NCBI RefSeq assembly: GCF_036327775.1
Contig: NZ_CP109598.1
Span: 1 to 64,000, forward strand
Source: Streptomyces sp. NBC_01498
Lineage (GTDB): Bacteria > Actinomycetota > Actinomycetes > Streptomycetales > Streptomycetaceae
DNA: 64,000 bases
Reading direction: 5' to 3'
Shown: piece by piece, positions 1 to 8,364 of the stretch
Position numbering within the stretch: position 1 is the first letter of the stretch
Layout of the letters: each line of letters starts with the position of its first letter
The notes under the pieces: model-generated
What the model saw: only the letters and a program-made list of their open reading frames with translations
Told to the model about the DNA's origin: nothing
Databases searched by the model: none
Program-made: the position numbers and the translations under genes

Positions 1-347
1 ATCGCTGCGCGATGTACAAGCGAAGGCATCCGCTTCGCGGATGCCAAGCGGTTCGCTGCGCTCCCCGCGTTCGCTGCGCTCCCGCGCCCCTTGCTTCGCA
101 AGGGGCTTGACTCCTGCTTCGGGTCTGCTCCCTGCTTCGCAGGGCCTGCCCTGCGCCTTCCCGCTTGGTCTCTACGCTGCGCTTCTCGCCCAGTTTCCGC
201 CCTGCGCTTTCCGGCCTGCTCCCTACGCTGCGCTTCGGGACCGATAAAGCCCGTTCCAGGCGAAGCCGACCCTGCCTGAACCCGGTTGATCGGTACGGAG
301 GCTGAGGAGCGCTGCGCGCTCCTCAGTGGGTCCGCTGCGCTCCCCCA
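1..347. repeat. Telomere-like terminal palindromes
   Basis: The window opens inside a hairpin, ATCGC-TGC-GCGAT (1-13). Further perfect short-loop palindromes follow: 25-45 (9-bp stem, loop TTC), 87-105 (8 bp, loop TTC), 130-144 (6 bp, loop TTC) and 302-326 (11 bp, loop TGC). Between them the motif TTCGCTGCGCTC recurs. Closely spaced palindromes with three-base loops are the hallmark of Streptomyces telomeres, where they fold in the 3' overhang left after replication. The first hairpin resembles the second palindrome of the common archetypal telomere as I remember it, so roughly 15-20 terminal bases would be missing at position 1. That reading is an inference. The downstream helicase gene and tap-tpg pair support it. 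Confidence 0.8.
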
Positions 348-735
348 CCCCAGCGATCCCTTCCGGCTGCGCCTCCTCCTGATGACCAGTCATGTAGCGG
401 ACAGTCTGGCGCGAGAGGAGGTCCGTGTGCATGGAAAAACACATTCACGACACCCCCCAAGGCAATGAAGCCGGGTTGCTCACCCAGGCGGGGAAGCGGA
501 TTTTCACTACGTGCTTCATTTTTGTCAGGAGATAGACTTTGGACTGCAAGACTCGCACCATGGAACGCCACAGTGCTCTGTCCAGGTCCACCGCAGAACC
601 CTTCGGTGCTCTTGGTGGCCGGACCTGACATCCGGTCCCATGGTCCGGATGCGACTCTTGTGGCTCTTGAGATGCAGGATCTCGTTTTCTGTCGTCGACT
701 GCGGCCGTACAGCACCCCAGGAAGGGCGGGCGGAC
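348..735. other. Leader between telomere and helicase gene; no gene seen
   Basis: No convincing coding region. The frame of the downstream helicase is open from 511, but the residues before 736 (rich in Cys, Arg and Trp) do not look like family sequence. A promoter for the helicase presumably lies here, but I see no clear -10/-35 pair. Confidence 0.4.
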
Positions 736-3432
736 ATGTCAACCTCGGACCGCTCCGATCAGCGCGAGGCGGCCCAACGGGAAGCCGTCGACGCGGTACT
801 GCGCGTTCTCGAACTTCCTGCAAGATCACTTGTGCCCGAGCGGGGTCTCCGAACGCAGGTGATCATGGCGACCGGGTCGGGGAAGACCCGGGTGGCGGCC
901 CGGAGCTCGGAGGAGTTGCGCGCAGGCCGGGTGCTGGTGCTCGTGCCGTCGCTGGATCTGCTCGTGCAGACCGAGTCCGCGTGGCGGGAGGCGGGCCGCC
1001 GAGGCCCGGCGGTCGGCGTCTCGTCCCTGCGCGGGGAGGCCGCGCCTTTCGCGAACACCACCAATGTGGGTGAACTGGTCGACTGGGTAAGGCCGTTGGA
1101 CAAGGTCACCGTGTTCGCGACGTATGCCTCCCTCGGGCTGGGGACACTGGAGCGCGCGCACGCTGCCGGCCTTCCCAGCTGGGACCTGATCGTCGTGGAC
1201 GAGGCGCACCGCACATCCGGCCGGATCGGGAAGCCGTGGGCTGTCGTCCACGACAACACCCGCATCCCGTCCCTGCGCCGGTTGTACATGACCGCCACAC
1301 CCCGGCTGTGGGCTCTGGACGAGGACTCCGCAGATGCACCGGGTGAGCTGGTCGCGAGCATGGACGACGACCCCGACTCGCCTTTCGGCAGCCGCTGTTA
1401 CACGCTGACGCTGTCGGAGGCGATCGACCGGGGAATCTGCGCGCCGTACCGGGTGGTGTGCGTGGACATCACCGACACCCAGGTCCAGGCCGCCCGGCTC
1501 CTCGGGGCCGAAAGCCGTACGGACCGGGTACGCGGAGCGCGGCTCGCCGCCCTCCAGACCGCACTGCTCAAGGCGTCCTCGGAGGAGAACTTCCGGCGCA
1601 CGCTCGTTTTCCACCACGTCGTCAAGGAGGCGGAGGCGTTCGCGGCCGGACTGCCCGCAATCGCCGCGCAGCTGCACACCGCCGACCCGGAGCTGTACCC
1701 GAAGACGATCTGGGCGAAGTGGCTTTGCGGCGACCACAAACCCCTGCATCGTCGGCGGGTCATCGGGGAGTTCGGGGACGGGATCGCCGCCGACGGCACG
1801 GTGGTGGAGAAGTGCTTCCTGTGCTCGGTGAAAGTCCTGGGCGAAGGCGTCGACACCAAGACCTGCGACTCCGTCTACTGGGCCGACGTACGCGGCTCCA
1901 TGGTCGACCTGGTCCAGGCCGTCGGCCGCGCGCTGCGGATGCAGCCCGGCGAGGGCAAGATGGCCAATCTGGTCGTACCGGTACTGCTCGGGCCCGGCGA
2001 GACGGCCGACAACATGCTCACCAGCAGGGCGTTCGGCGGGCTGGCGAAGCTCATTGAAGCCCTCAGGGCGCACGACGCGCGGGTGGTGGAGCAACTCGCC
2101 GAGCAGCAGGCCCCCAGCTCCTACAAGCCCCTCCAGAGGGGTGCGCAGAACCCGGACGAGGAGGCCGGGTCCGGCGGCCTGTCGGCATCGGCGCGGACAC
2201 TGCTCAAGTTCAGCACCCCGCGCGACCCCGCCACGCTCGCGGCGTTCATCAACCTGCGGGTCATCGACCCCGAGCACGAGCACCGGCGGCGCGGTGTGGA
2301 GGCCGCCGTCATCTACGCCCGCGAACACGGCGATCTGAAGGTGCCCTTCACCTACCGGGTGCCCCGCAGGAAGGACCAGGAGGTGGAGGCCGAGGGGTGG
2401 CCGACCGCGCTCGACGGCTTCCCCCTCGGGCAGTGGATCGCCGACAACCGGCGTTTCTACGCCCGCGGGGACATGGACGAGCACCGTATCGCCCAGCTGG
2501 AGAAGCTCGGCATGGTCTGGTCTCACTTCGACGTCGCGTGGGACGAGGGTCTCGCGGCGGCGCGCGGGTGGGCCGCCGAACACGGGCACCTGCTGGCCCC
2601 GCTCGACGCCACCTTCCAGAGCTACCGGGTCGGGATCTGGCTGAAGAACGCGCGGGCCGCCGCCCGCAAGGCGCGGGAGAACGAGCAGCGGCGGGCCGAG
2701 GGCCTGCCCGTGGAGTCGGAGGCCGGGGCGCTGACGGGCGAGCGGCGCGAGCAGCTGGAGGACATCGACCCGTCCTGGTGCCCGGCCTGGCCGGTGACCT
2801 GGCAGCGCGCCTTCCATCTCGTCCGGGTCCACCTGGACGAAGGCGAGGCGCTGCCCACCGAGGCGGGCGAGGTCCTGCGCCAGGGCGAGGACCTCGGGCG
2901 GTGGGTGCGGTCGGTGCGTTACGGATGGGACCGGCTCACCACCGTGCAGCAGTGGATGTGCGAGAACGTCCTCGGCATCGAGCCTGCGGACGAGGACGAG
3001 AAGCCGCCCCGGCGCCGTACGCAGGCCGACAAGTGGGCGCTCAACTACCAGGCCGCCCGCCAGTTCCACGAACGCGAGCGCCACCTTCGGGTACCGAGGA
3101 AGTGGGTCGAACGGATCGTCGTCGGCGAGGACCAGGAGGAGCGGGAGCTGCGGCTCGGGGCATGGATCAGCAACCAGCGCAGCAGAGCCGCGACACTGAC
3201 ACCGGAACGGGTGAAGCAACTGTCGGCCATCGGCATGCAGTTGCCTCTCACTACGCCCGTACCGGCCCCGACGGCCGCCGCCGAACCCCCTGCCCCGCAG
3301 GACCGCCGCCGGCCGGTCGACCACGACGACGAGGGCGAGGGCGAGGGCGACAAGATGCTGTACGAAGCCAGCACCCGCACCTGCGGCCTCATCGATGAGC
3401 TGGGACCCCCCTCCGAACACGACAACCCCTGA
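736..3432 (+). CDS. Terminal DEAD/DEAH helicase with helicase-associated repeats (TtrA-like)
   Basis: Predicted superfamily 2 helicase of 898 aa. Visible motifs in order: Walker A ATGSGKT, DEAH in VVDEAHR, MTATPR (motif III) and QAVGRALR (motif VI). The C-terminal half holds about three helicase-associated (HA) repeats, recognisable from the recurring pattern LGxWIxNxR...RxxxLxxLGM; the last one reads LRLGAWISNQRS. Helicases of this kind are the terminal genes of many Streptomyces chromosomes and linear plasmids, where TtrA-type proteins are linked to transfer or maintenance of the ends. The position next to the telomeric palindromes fits. I chose the ATG at 736 because similarity to the fold starts soon after it; its ribosome site (GGAAGG) is rather far upstream, so the start is uncertain. 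A piece of an HA repeat recurs at 6.3 kb. Confidence 0.85.
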   Translation: MSTSDRSDQREAAQREAVDAVLRVLELPARSLVPERGLRTQVIMATGSGKTRVAARSSEELRAGRVLVLVPSLDLLVQTESAWREAGRRGPAVGVSSLRGEAAPFANTTNVGELVDWVRPLDKVTVFATYASLGLGTLERAHAAGLPSWDLIVVDEAHRTSGRIGKPWAVVHDNTRIPSLRRLYMTATPRLWALDEDSADAPGELVASMDDDPDSPFGSRCYTLTLSEAIDRGICAPYRVVCVDITDTQVQAARLLGAESRTDRVRGARLAALQTALLKASSEENFRRTLVFHHVVKEAEAFAAGLPAIAAQLHTADPELYPKTIWAKWLCGDHKPLHRRRVIGEFGDGIAADGTVVEKCFLCSVKVLGEGVDTKTCDSVYWADVRGSMVDLVQAVGRALRMQPGEGKMANLVVPVLLGPGETADNMLTSRAFGGLAKLIEALRAHDARVVEQLAEQQAPSSYKPLQRGAQNPDEEAGSGGLSASARTLLKFSTPRDPATLAAFINLRVIDPEHEHRRRGVEAAVIYAREHGDLKVPFTYRVPRRKDQEVEAEGWPTALDGFPLGQWIADNRRFYARGDMDEHRIAQLEKLGMVWSHFDVAWDEGLAAARGWAAEHGHLLAPLDATFQSYRVGIWLKNARAAARKARENEQRRAEGLPVESEAGALTGERREQLEDIDPSWCPAWPVTWQRAFHLVRVHLDEGEALPTEAGEVLRQGEDLGRWVRSVRYGWDRLTTVQQWMCENVLGIEPADEDEKPPRRRTQADKWALNYQAARQFHERERHLRVPRKWVERIVVGEDQEERELRLGAWISNQRSRAATLTPERVKQLSAIGMQLPLTTPVPAPTAAAEPPAPQDRRRPVDHDDEGEGEGDKMLYEASTRTCGLIDELGPPSEHDNP

Positions 3433-3446
3433 CTGTCCCCATGCTT

Positions 3447-3477
3447 GGGGCCCCGGGCTTGTTGACCCCGGGGCCCC
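3447..3477 (+). terminator. Hairpin terminator after helicase
   Basis: Perfect 11-bp stem GGGGCCCCGGG (3447-3457) / CCCGGGGCCCC (3467-3477) with a 9-nt loop, 15 nt after the helicase stop codon. There is no long U-tract, as is usual in Streptomyces. Confidence 0.7.
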
Positions 3478-3625
3478 TCGTTGATGCTTGTCGTCTACGA
3501 CTCCGCCGAAGCCGCCGTCACGGCGATACCCAGGGCCGACCGCCTTCGGGCATGGCAGAGCAGCCCGGCGGACGGGACAGAGGGGAACTCGGCGCCCTTC
3601 GTGAAGGGGCGCGGGGCGTGGGGAC

Positions 3626-4708
3626 TCAGACGAGCCGCTTACGACCCTGGACGAAGAGGAACGCCACGACACCGGCGGTCAGGGCGAACAGAATCGACGC
3701 CCCGAACCACTGCATGGTGTTCATCTGCGATATCGGGAGGTACTGCGTCGACCAGCCCACGACATCGGCCTTGTCCAGGCATACCTGCTGTGCCGCGTCG
3801 GTCTCCGACTCCGTACAGGTGCCCCAGCCCAGCAGGTCCCCGCTGCCGGTGACGAACGACTGGTCGATTTCGTAGGCGCCCCGGGGGAGCGACGGGGACG
3901 TGCTCTCACCCATGACACCCTTGTTCGTCGTGTCGGTGACGACGTTGCCGAGCGACAGCATGAAGTAGCCCCAGACGAGCTGGAGAATGACGGCGAAACC
4001 GAAGGTGACCACCATGGCGGTCAGCGTGCGCCGCAGCACCACGCCGATGGCCACCCCGCCGAAGACGGAGAGGAGGGTGAGGGCGACAGGTACCGGGCCC
4101 GTCGTGTTGAACGCGTCGCTCGAGGTCCACTCCATGAGCGTGGCCCCCTCGGTCTTGACGGGGTTCCACCACCAGCCGAACAGCGCCGACAGCACGCCCG
4201 TGCTCACCACGACCACCAGTCCGGTCAGCGCCAGCTTCGTGGCGAGCCACCGGGTCCGGCTCGTGGACTGGGCGGCGACCAGCTTGGCGGTGCCGTTCTC
4301 CAGGTCGCCCGCGATGAGCGGGGCACCGAGGAAGACGCCGAGCAGGACGGGTATCGCCTGGAGACCCATGGAGACGAAGGTGAAGGCGTCGTTGTACCGC
4401 GTCAACGCGCCGCCCGCCTCGTCGAGGCTCCTGCCGGGATAGCCGTAGGTGTCGAGGAAGTCGACCAGCTCGCCGCGCTGGTAGACGATCCAGGCCGCGA
4501 AGAGCGCGGTGGCGGCGAGGATCGTCCAGAACCCGGCCCGGTGCTGGCGCCAGACCAGCCAGGTCATACCGCTGAGTCGGGGGCGTCGGCCGGCCTTCGT
4601 GGTGGTCGTGTTCAAGGTCCCGTCGGTGGTGCCGTTCATGGTCCCGTTCTTGCCGTCGCTCGTGGAGCCGTTCGAGGTGCTGGTCGAGCCGCGGGTGACG
4701 GTGCTCAT
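3626..4708 (-). CDS. ABC-2 type transporter permease
   Basis: Membrane component (360 aa) of a two-gene ABC transporter. The first ~45 residues are a Ser/Thr/Gly/Asn-rich cytoplasmic stretch. About six hydrophobic segments follow, for example FWTILAATALFAAWIVY, MGLQAIPVLLGVFLG and, near the C-terminus, MQWFGASILFALTAGVVAFLF. A large extracytoplasmic region between the last two segments contains two Cys (CTESETDAAQQVC). The start ATG overlaps the stop of the upstream ATPase gene (ATGA), so the two are translationally coupled. The substrate is unknown. Similar GntR-ATPase-permease operons (YtrABC type) respond to cell-wall-active compounds. Confidence 0.85.
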   Translation of the reverse strand: MSTVTRGSTSTSNGSTSDGKNGTMNGTTDGTLNTTTTKAGRRPRLSGMTWLVWRQHRAGFWTILAATALFAAWIVYQRGELVDFLDTYGYPGRSLDEAGGALTRYNDAFTFVSMGLQAIPVLLGVFLGAPLIAGDLENGTAKLVAAQSTSRTRWLATKLALTGLVVVVSTGVLSALFGWWWNPVKTEGATLMEWTSSDAFNTTGPVPVALTLLSVFGGVAIGVVLRRTLTAMVVTFGFAVILQLVWGYFMLSLGNVVTDTTNKGVMGESTSPSLPRGAYEIDQSFVTGSGDLLGWGTCTESETDAAQQVCLDKADVVGWSTQYLPISQMNTMQWFGASILFALTAGVVAFLFVQGRKRLV

Positions 4709-5649
4709 GCCGCCACCGCCCCGGTGCCGAACCCCTGGCCGTGGACCTGGGCGGTGGGGGTGATCAGCGGTGGTGCGTCGGGTGAGCGGAGATAGGCGAG
4801 CAGCAGTTCCTCCATGTTCGGGACGTTCACGTCCCAGGGGCCGGCGACCGGGCCCTCGGGGCGGATGAGCGCGGTGAACTGCCGCCCGCTGGTCCGCGAC
4901 TCGACGAGGGTGTGGTGCCCGAGGGCGAGAGGCACGCCGTCACCCTCCTTGGCGCCCTTGACCAGGGTGTGCACGGACATCAGCTCGTCCACGTCACCGG
5001 CGAGGCGCACTCCGCCGCCGGAGACGACGACGAGGTAGTCGCACACGTTCTCCAGTTCGGCGAGGACGTGGGTGGACATCAGCACGGTGGTTCCGCGCTC
5101 GGCGGCCTCGGCGAGGAGGGTGCCCATGATCTCGTGGCGCACGACCGGGTCGAGGTCCGACATCGGCTCGTCGAGCATCAGCAGGTCGGGGCGTTTTCCG
5201 AAGGCGAGGGCGATGGCGACGCGGGTGCGCTGGCCTCCGGAAAGGGTGCTGATCCTCGCCTCGAAGGGCACGTTGCCCGCGCGGATGATGTCCTCGGCGG
5301 CGCGCTGGTCCCAGCCGGGGTTCAGCTCCCGGCCCAGGCGCAGGGTCTCCGCCACGGTGAAGCGGCGGAACAGGGGCTTCTCCTGGGCGAGGAACGCCGT
5401 GCGCCGACCGGACTCCACCGAGCCCGGGGCCTCACCGAACAGGCTGATCGAGCCGTTCGTCGGCCGCAGGACATGGGCCGCGATGCTCAGCAGCGTGGTC
5501 TTGCCGGCCCCGTTGGGTCCCACCAGGCCGCAGATCCGTCCTGCCGGGAGCCGGAAGGAGCAGTCCCGCAACGCCCAGCCCCGCCGGTAGCGCATCCCCA
5601 GCCCGTACGCCTCGATCGCCGGTTCCCCCGCGTACATACCTTCACTCAC
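4705..5649 (-). CDS. ABC transporter ATP-binding protein
   Basis: Cytoplasmic ATPase subunit (314 aa) pairing with the permease downstream. Walker A is GPNGAGKTT, the signature is LSGGQRTRVAIA, and Walker B is LLMLDEP followed by the D-loop MSDLDP. The H-loop reads VLMSTHVLAELE. I chose the GTG at 5649 rather than the ATG at 5637 because GAGGAG lies 5 nt upstream of the GTG. This makes the gene overlap the end of the GntR gene by 8 nt, consistent with a coupled gntR-ATPase-permease operon. Confidence 0.88.
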   Translation of the reverse strand: MSEGMYAGEPAIEAYGLGMRYRRGWALRDCSFRLPAGRICGLVGPNGAGKTTLLSIAAHVLRPTNGSISLFGEAPGSVESGRRTAFLAQEKPLFRRFTVAETLRLGRELNPGWDQRAAEDIIRAGNVPFEARISTLSGGQRTRVAIALAFGKRPDLLMLDEPMSDLDPVVRHEIMGTLLAEAAERGTTVLMSTHVLAELENVCDYLVVVSGGGVRLAGDVDELMSVHTLVKGAKEGDGVPLALGHHTLVESRTSGRQFTALIRPEGPVAGPWDVNVPNMEELLLAYLRSPDAPPLITPTAQVHGQGFGTGAVAA

Positions 5650-6100
5650 CTGTGCTCCTCGTTGTCGTGGCCCTCGTTGTCGTGGGCCCCGTTGCCGCCA
5701 CGTTCCCGGCGGCGTACTGCTTCTCCATCGCCGACGCGACCAGTGCGGCCACGTCCTCCTGCTCCAGACCCGCCTCGGCCGCCCTCGACATCCACGCCAC
5801 CAGCTCCGCGTAGAGCGGCGAGTCGGTTCCCGTCTCGGGGCGGCCCAGCGTGCGGCGTACGAAGGTGCCCTGGCCCGGTCGCGGTTCGACCAGGCCCTCG
5901 CGCTCCAGCTCCCGGTACGCCTTGAGGGTGGTGTTCGGGTTGACCGTGCTGGTCTCGGCGACCTCCTTGGCGGTGGGCAGCCGGTCACCCGGCACGAGTA
6001 CGCCCAGCCGCAGGGCCTGCTTGGTCTGCTGCACGATCTGCTGGAAGGCGGGGACCCCGCTCCGCCTGTCGATGCGGTACTCCACGATCACCACCACCAT
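5642..6100 (-). CDS. GntR family regulator, YtrA subfamily
   Basis: Regulator of 152 aa. The N-terminal winged helix is recognisable from DRRSGVPAFQQIVQQTK, GDRLPTAKEVAE and NPNTTLKAYRELE. The short C-terminal helical tail is typical of the YtrA subfamily, which lacks a large ligand domain. It is the first gene of an operon with the ABC transporter and probably represses it in response to a transported or membrane-active compound. Its operator is visible immediately upstream. The ATG at 6100 touches that palindrome and has no Shine-Dalgarno, so translation may be leaderless or may start at a nearby GTG. Confidence 0.85.
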   Translation of the reverse strand: MVVVIVEYRIDRRSGVPAFQQIVQQTKQALRLGVLVPGDRLPTAKEVAETSTVNPNTTLKAYRELEREGLVEPRPGQGTFVRRTLGRPETGTDSPLYAELVAWMSRAAEAGLEQEDVAALVASAMEKQYAAGNVAATGPTTTRATTTRSTGE

Positions 6101-6121
6101 TCCACTACTTGATTAGTGGAA
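6100..6121. promoter_or_regulatory. Operator palindrome of the GntR operon
   Basis: TTCCACTA-CTTGAT-TAGTGGAA is a perfect 8-bp inverted repeat whose left edge overlaps the regulator's start codon. The size, symmetry and location fit an autoregulatory GntR/YtrA operator. Confidence 0.7.
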
Positions 6122-6313
6122 TGATGATGAAGGGGTGCGAGGGCGGTTGTCAATGCCGACCGGGACGAGGAGAAGCGGGTGGGCGGTGCGCTGACCGTCT
6201 TTTCTGGGACATCGGCGGACGGGGAAGGAGGCATGTCCGGCAAGAGACGCCTGATGGCGGCCAGTCCGGCGATGGACCTCATGGCCGGGCGCGGCGCATG
6301 CGCAAGCGGGCAG

Positions 6314-6424
6314 AACGACAACCCATGGGAGCTCAAGTTCCGCCTGGGGGCATGGGTCAGCATCCAACGCAGCGGAGCCGCGGCGCTGTCCCCGGAGCGG
6401 ATGCAACAGCTGCCCAAGGTCGAA
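6314..6424 (+). pseudogene. Decayed helicase-associated (HA) domain fragment
   Basis: The reading frame through 6329-6421 encodes a block containing RLGAWVSIQRS, AAALSPER and MQQL. This closely resembles the last HA repeat of the terminal helicase (RLGAWISNQRS, AATLTPER and VKQL). Similarity stops abruptly on both sides and no helicase core is present. This looks like a remnant of a second terminal helicase or of a partial duplication at the chromosome end. The rest of 6122-6659 holds no gene I can support. Confidence 0.6.
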
Positions 6425-6659
6425 TGGTCTCTCTGCCCACAGGCAGTGGATCATCCGTGGCACTGGTCATCATGGCGATACGTGCGAGCGACGGACGCCC
6501 CGCTTGTTGGAAGTGACCGTGCAACTCGGTTGCAAAGTCCCTCCTGATGCCAGGGGCAGGTCGGCTTTGCCGGGCATCCGTGACATCTGAGGCAGACGTT
6601 CCTGTCTGCCGGTGCGGGATGGCTGTGTTCAGGTGGGGGTGCCGTCCGGGGTGGCCGGA

Positions 6660-7334
6660 TCAGGTCCGGTTCGCCGATATACCGGCCACGGTGGCCAGTT
6701 GGGATCGGAGGGTTCCGGCGTGGGGCTGGAGGGAGCCGTCGAAGGCAGCCGACCCGATGGTGAAGGCATCGACCCCGGCTGACGCGAGCGCCTGAATCTG
6801 GTCGGCGCCGGTGATGGAACCGGCGACGACCAGGCGGCCGGTGGTGGCGGCGCGGGCGGCGCGGACCAGGTCGAGGGGGTCGGCGTCGATGGCCCGGTAC
6901 GCGAGAAGGTCCACGCCGGCGCAGCCCGCGGCCTCTGCCCGTCGGCAGTCGTCGGCGATGCGGTCCGGGTCGCCGCCGAGGCGGGTGGGGTGTCCCACGG
7001 GTTCTCCGGCGAAGGGGAGGTAGCCGATGGGGGTGCCGTGCAGGAGGCTGAGGGTCTCCTCCACCCAGGTGCCGCCCATCAGCCAGTCGACGCCGAGTTC
7101 GGTGGCTGTCCGTACGGAGGCGAGGGCCTGCTCGCGGCCGGTGCTGACGACTTCGAGATAGGTGGTGGCGCCCATGTCCCTTATGCGGGTGTGGAGTTGG
7201 GCGAGGGTGTCGCGGTCGACGCCGATGTCCTTGAATCCGATGTGGGTGATGCCGAGGTCCTGGATGGTGTCGATGACGTCGAGGCAGTCGGTGACGGTCC
7301 GGTCGTCGCGGGTGAGCATGAAGATGAAGTCCAC
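6660..7334 (-). CDS. HisA/HisF-like TIM-barrel protein in sugar-acid operon
   Basis: Protein of 224 aa with a TIM-barrel pattern: alternating strands such as THIGFKDIGVD, TYLEVVST, VDWLMGGTW and GVDLLAYRAID. It ends with two phosphate-loop-like motifs, VVAGSITGADQI and GVDAFTIGSAAF. Phosphate-binding barrels of this kind include isomerases, aldolases and decarboxylases acting on sugar phosphates; I cannot name the reaction. The GTG at 7334 was chosen because AAGGA lies 4 nt upstream. It follows the pdxA2-like gene by 40 nt and is probably co-transcribed with it, so a role in processing the product of threonate or erythronate breakdown is plausible but inferred. Confidence 0.7.
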   Translation of the reverse strand: MDFIFMLTRDDRTVTDCLDVIDTIQDLGITHIGFKDIGVDRDTLAQLHTRIRDMGATTYLEVVSTGREQALASVRTATELGVDWLMGGTWVEETLSLLHGTPIGYLPFAGEPVGHPTRLGGDPDRIADDCRRAEAAGCAGVDLLAYRAIDADPLDLVRAARAATTGRLVVAGSITGADQIQALASAGVDAFTIGSAAFDGSLQPHAGTLRSQLATVAGISANRT

Positions 7335-7374
7335 GGTGTCCTTCGGCTTTCGGTTCCGGGGGGTGAGTTGGTGG

Positions 7375-8364
7375 TCAGAGTCGGTCCGGTGACCCTGAGG
7401 ACAGGCGGTCGGCGTGGTGCAGGGCGGTGAGCAGGCTGGTGTGGTCGGCGGTGCCGAGACCGGCGATGTCGAACGCGGTGCCGTGGTCGACGCTGGTACG
7501 GACGAAGGGCAGGCCGATGGTGATGTTGACGCCGTGTTCGATCCCGAGGTACTTGACGGGGATGAGGCCCTGGTCGTGGTACTGGGCGACCACGGCGTCG
7601 AAGGCTCCGGCGCGGGCCCGCATGAAGACGGTGTCGGCGGGCCAGGGTCCGCTGGCCTCGATGCCTTCGCTCTGCGCGGCTCGTACGGCGGGGGCGATGA
7701 TGTCCAGGTCCTCGCGGCCGAACAGGCCGTTCTCCCCGGCGTGGGGGTTGAGGCCGGCGACGGCGATGCGGGGGGCGGGCAGTCCGCCGCGCCGGAGTGT
7801 GCGGTGGGTGAGGCGGATGATGTCGAGTTCACGGTCGGTGGTGATCGCGTCGATCGCGGTGCGGAGCGACTGGTGGACGGTGACCAGGACGATGCGCAGC
7901 TCGTCGGTGGCCATCATCATCGCGTAGTCGGTGGTACCGGACAGGTCGGCGAGGATCTCGGTGTGCCCGGGGTAGGGGACGCCGGACAGGCGCAGCGCCT
8001 CCTTGTTGATCGGCGCGGTCACCAGGGCCCGTACCTCGGCGGCCAGGGCGAGCTGAATCCCCCGGCGTACGTACTGGAAGGACGCTCCTCCCGCGCGGGC
8101 GTCGAGCGTGCCCCAGGGCAGGTCGGCCGGAAGGCGGCTCTCGGTGAGGACATCCACCGTGCCGGGTGCGAACGTGGCTCGGTCGACCGAGGTGATCGGG
8201 CGGACGGTGAGATGGGTGCGGGCGATCCTGTCGGCGCGGGCGAGGACGTCCACGTCGCCGATGACGACGACGGGCACGGTGCGCCGGGGATCGGCGCACG
8301 CCTTGAGGGTGATCTCGGGGCCGATTCCGCAGGGGTCGCCCATGGTGATGGCGATCGGTTTCAT
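7375..8364 (-). CDS. pdxA2: PdxA2-like 4-phospho-threonate/erythronate dehydrogenase
   Basis: PdxA-family NAD-dependent oxidative decarboxylase (329 aa). Family motifs are clear: ITMGDPCGIGPEI at the N-terminus, YPGHTEILAD, GLNPHAGENGLFG, QYHDQGLIPVK and NITIGLPFVRTSVDHGTAFD with metal-binding His residues. True PdxA acts in pyridoxal phosphate synthesis. The PdxA2 branch oxidises 4-phospho-D-threonate or -erythronate and releases CO2 to give dihydroxyacetone phosphate. The start overlaps the stop of the DUF1537 kinase gene (ATGA), the diagnostic neighbour for the catabolic role. I prefer catabolism over vitamin B6 synthesis for that reason. Confidence 0.85.
   Translation of the reverse strand: MKPIAITMGDPCGIGPEITLKACADPRRTVPVVVIGDVDVLARADRIARTHLTVRPITSVDRATFAPGTVDVLTESRLPADLPWGTLDARAGGASFQYVRRGIQLALAAEVRALVTAPINKEALRLSGVPYPGHTEILADLSGTTDYAMMMATDELRIVLVTVHQSLRTAIDAITTDRELDIIRLTHRTLRRGGLPAPRIAVAGLNPHAGENGLFGREDLDIIAPAVRAAQSEGIEASGPWPADTVFMRARAGAFDAVVAQYHDQGLIPVKYLGIEHGVNITIGLPFVRTSVDHGTAFDIAGLGTADHTSLLTALHHADRLSSGSPDRL

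Noticed and set aside
1..347. Short direct repeats that could suggest a CRISPR array
   Set aside because: Repeats are palindromic, irregular in spacing and differ in sequence; they fit telomeric hairpins, not CRISPR.
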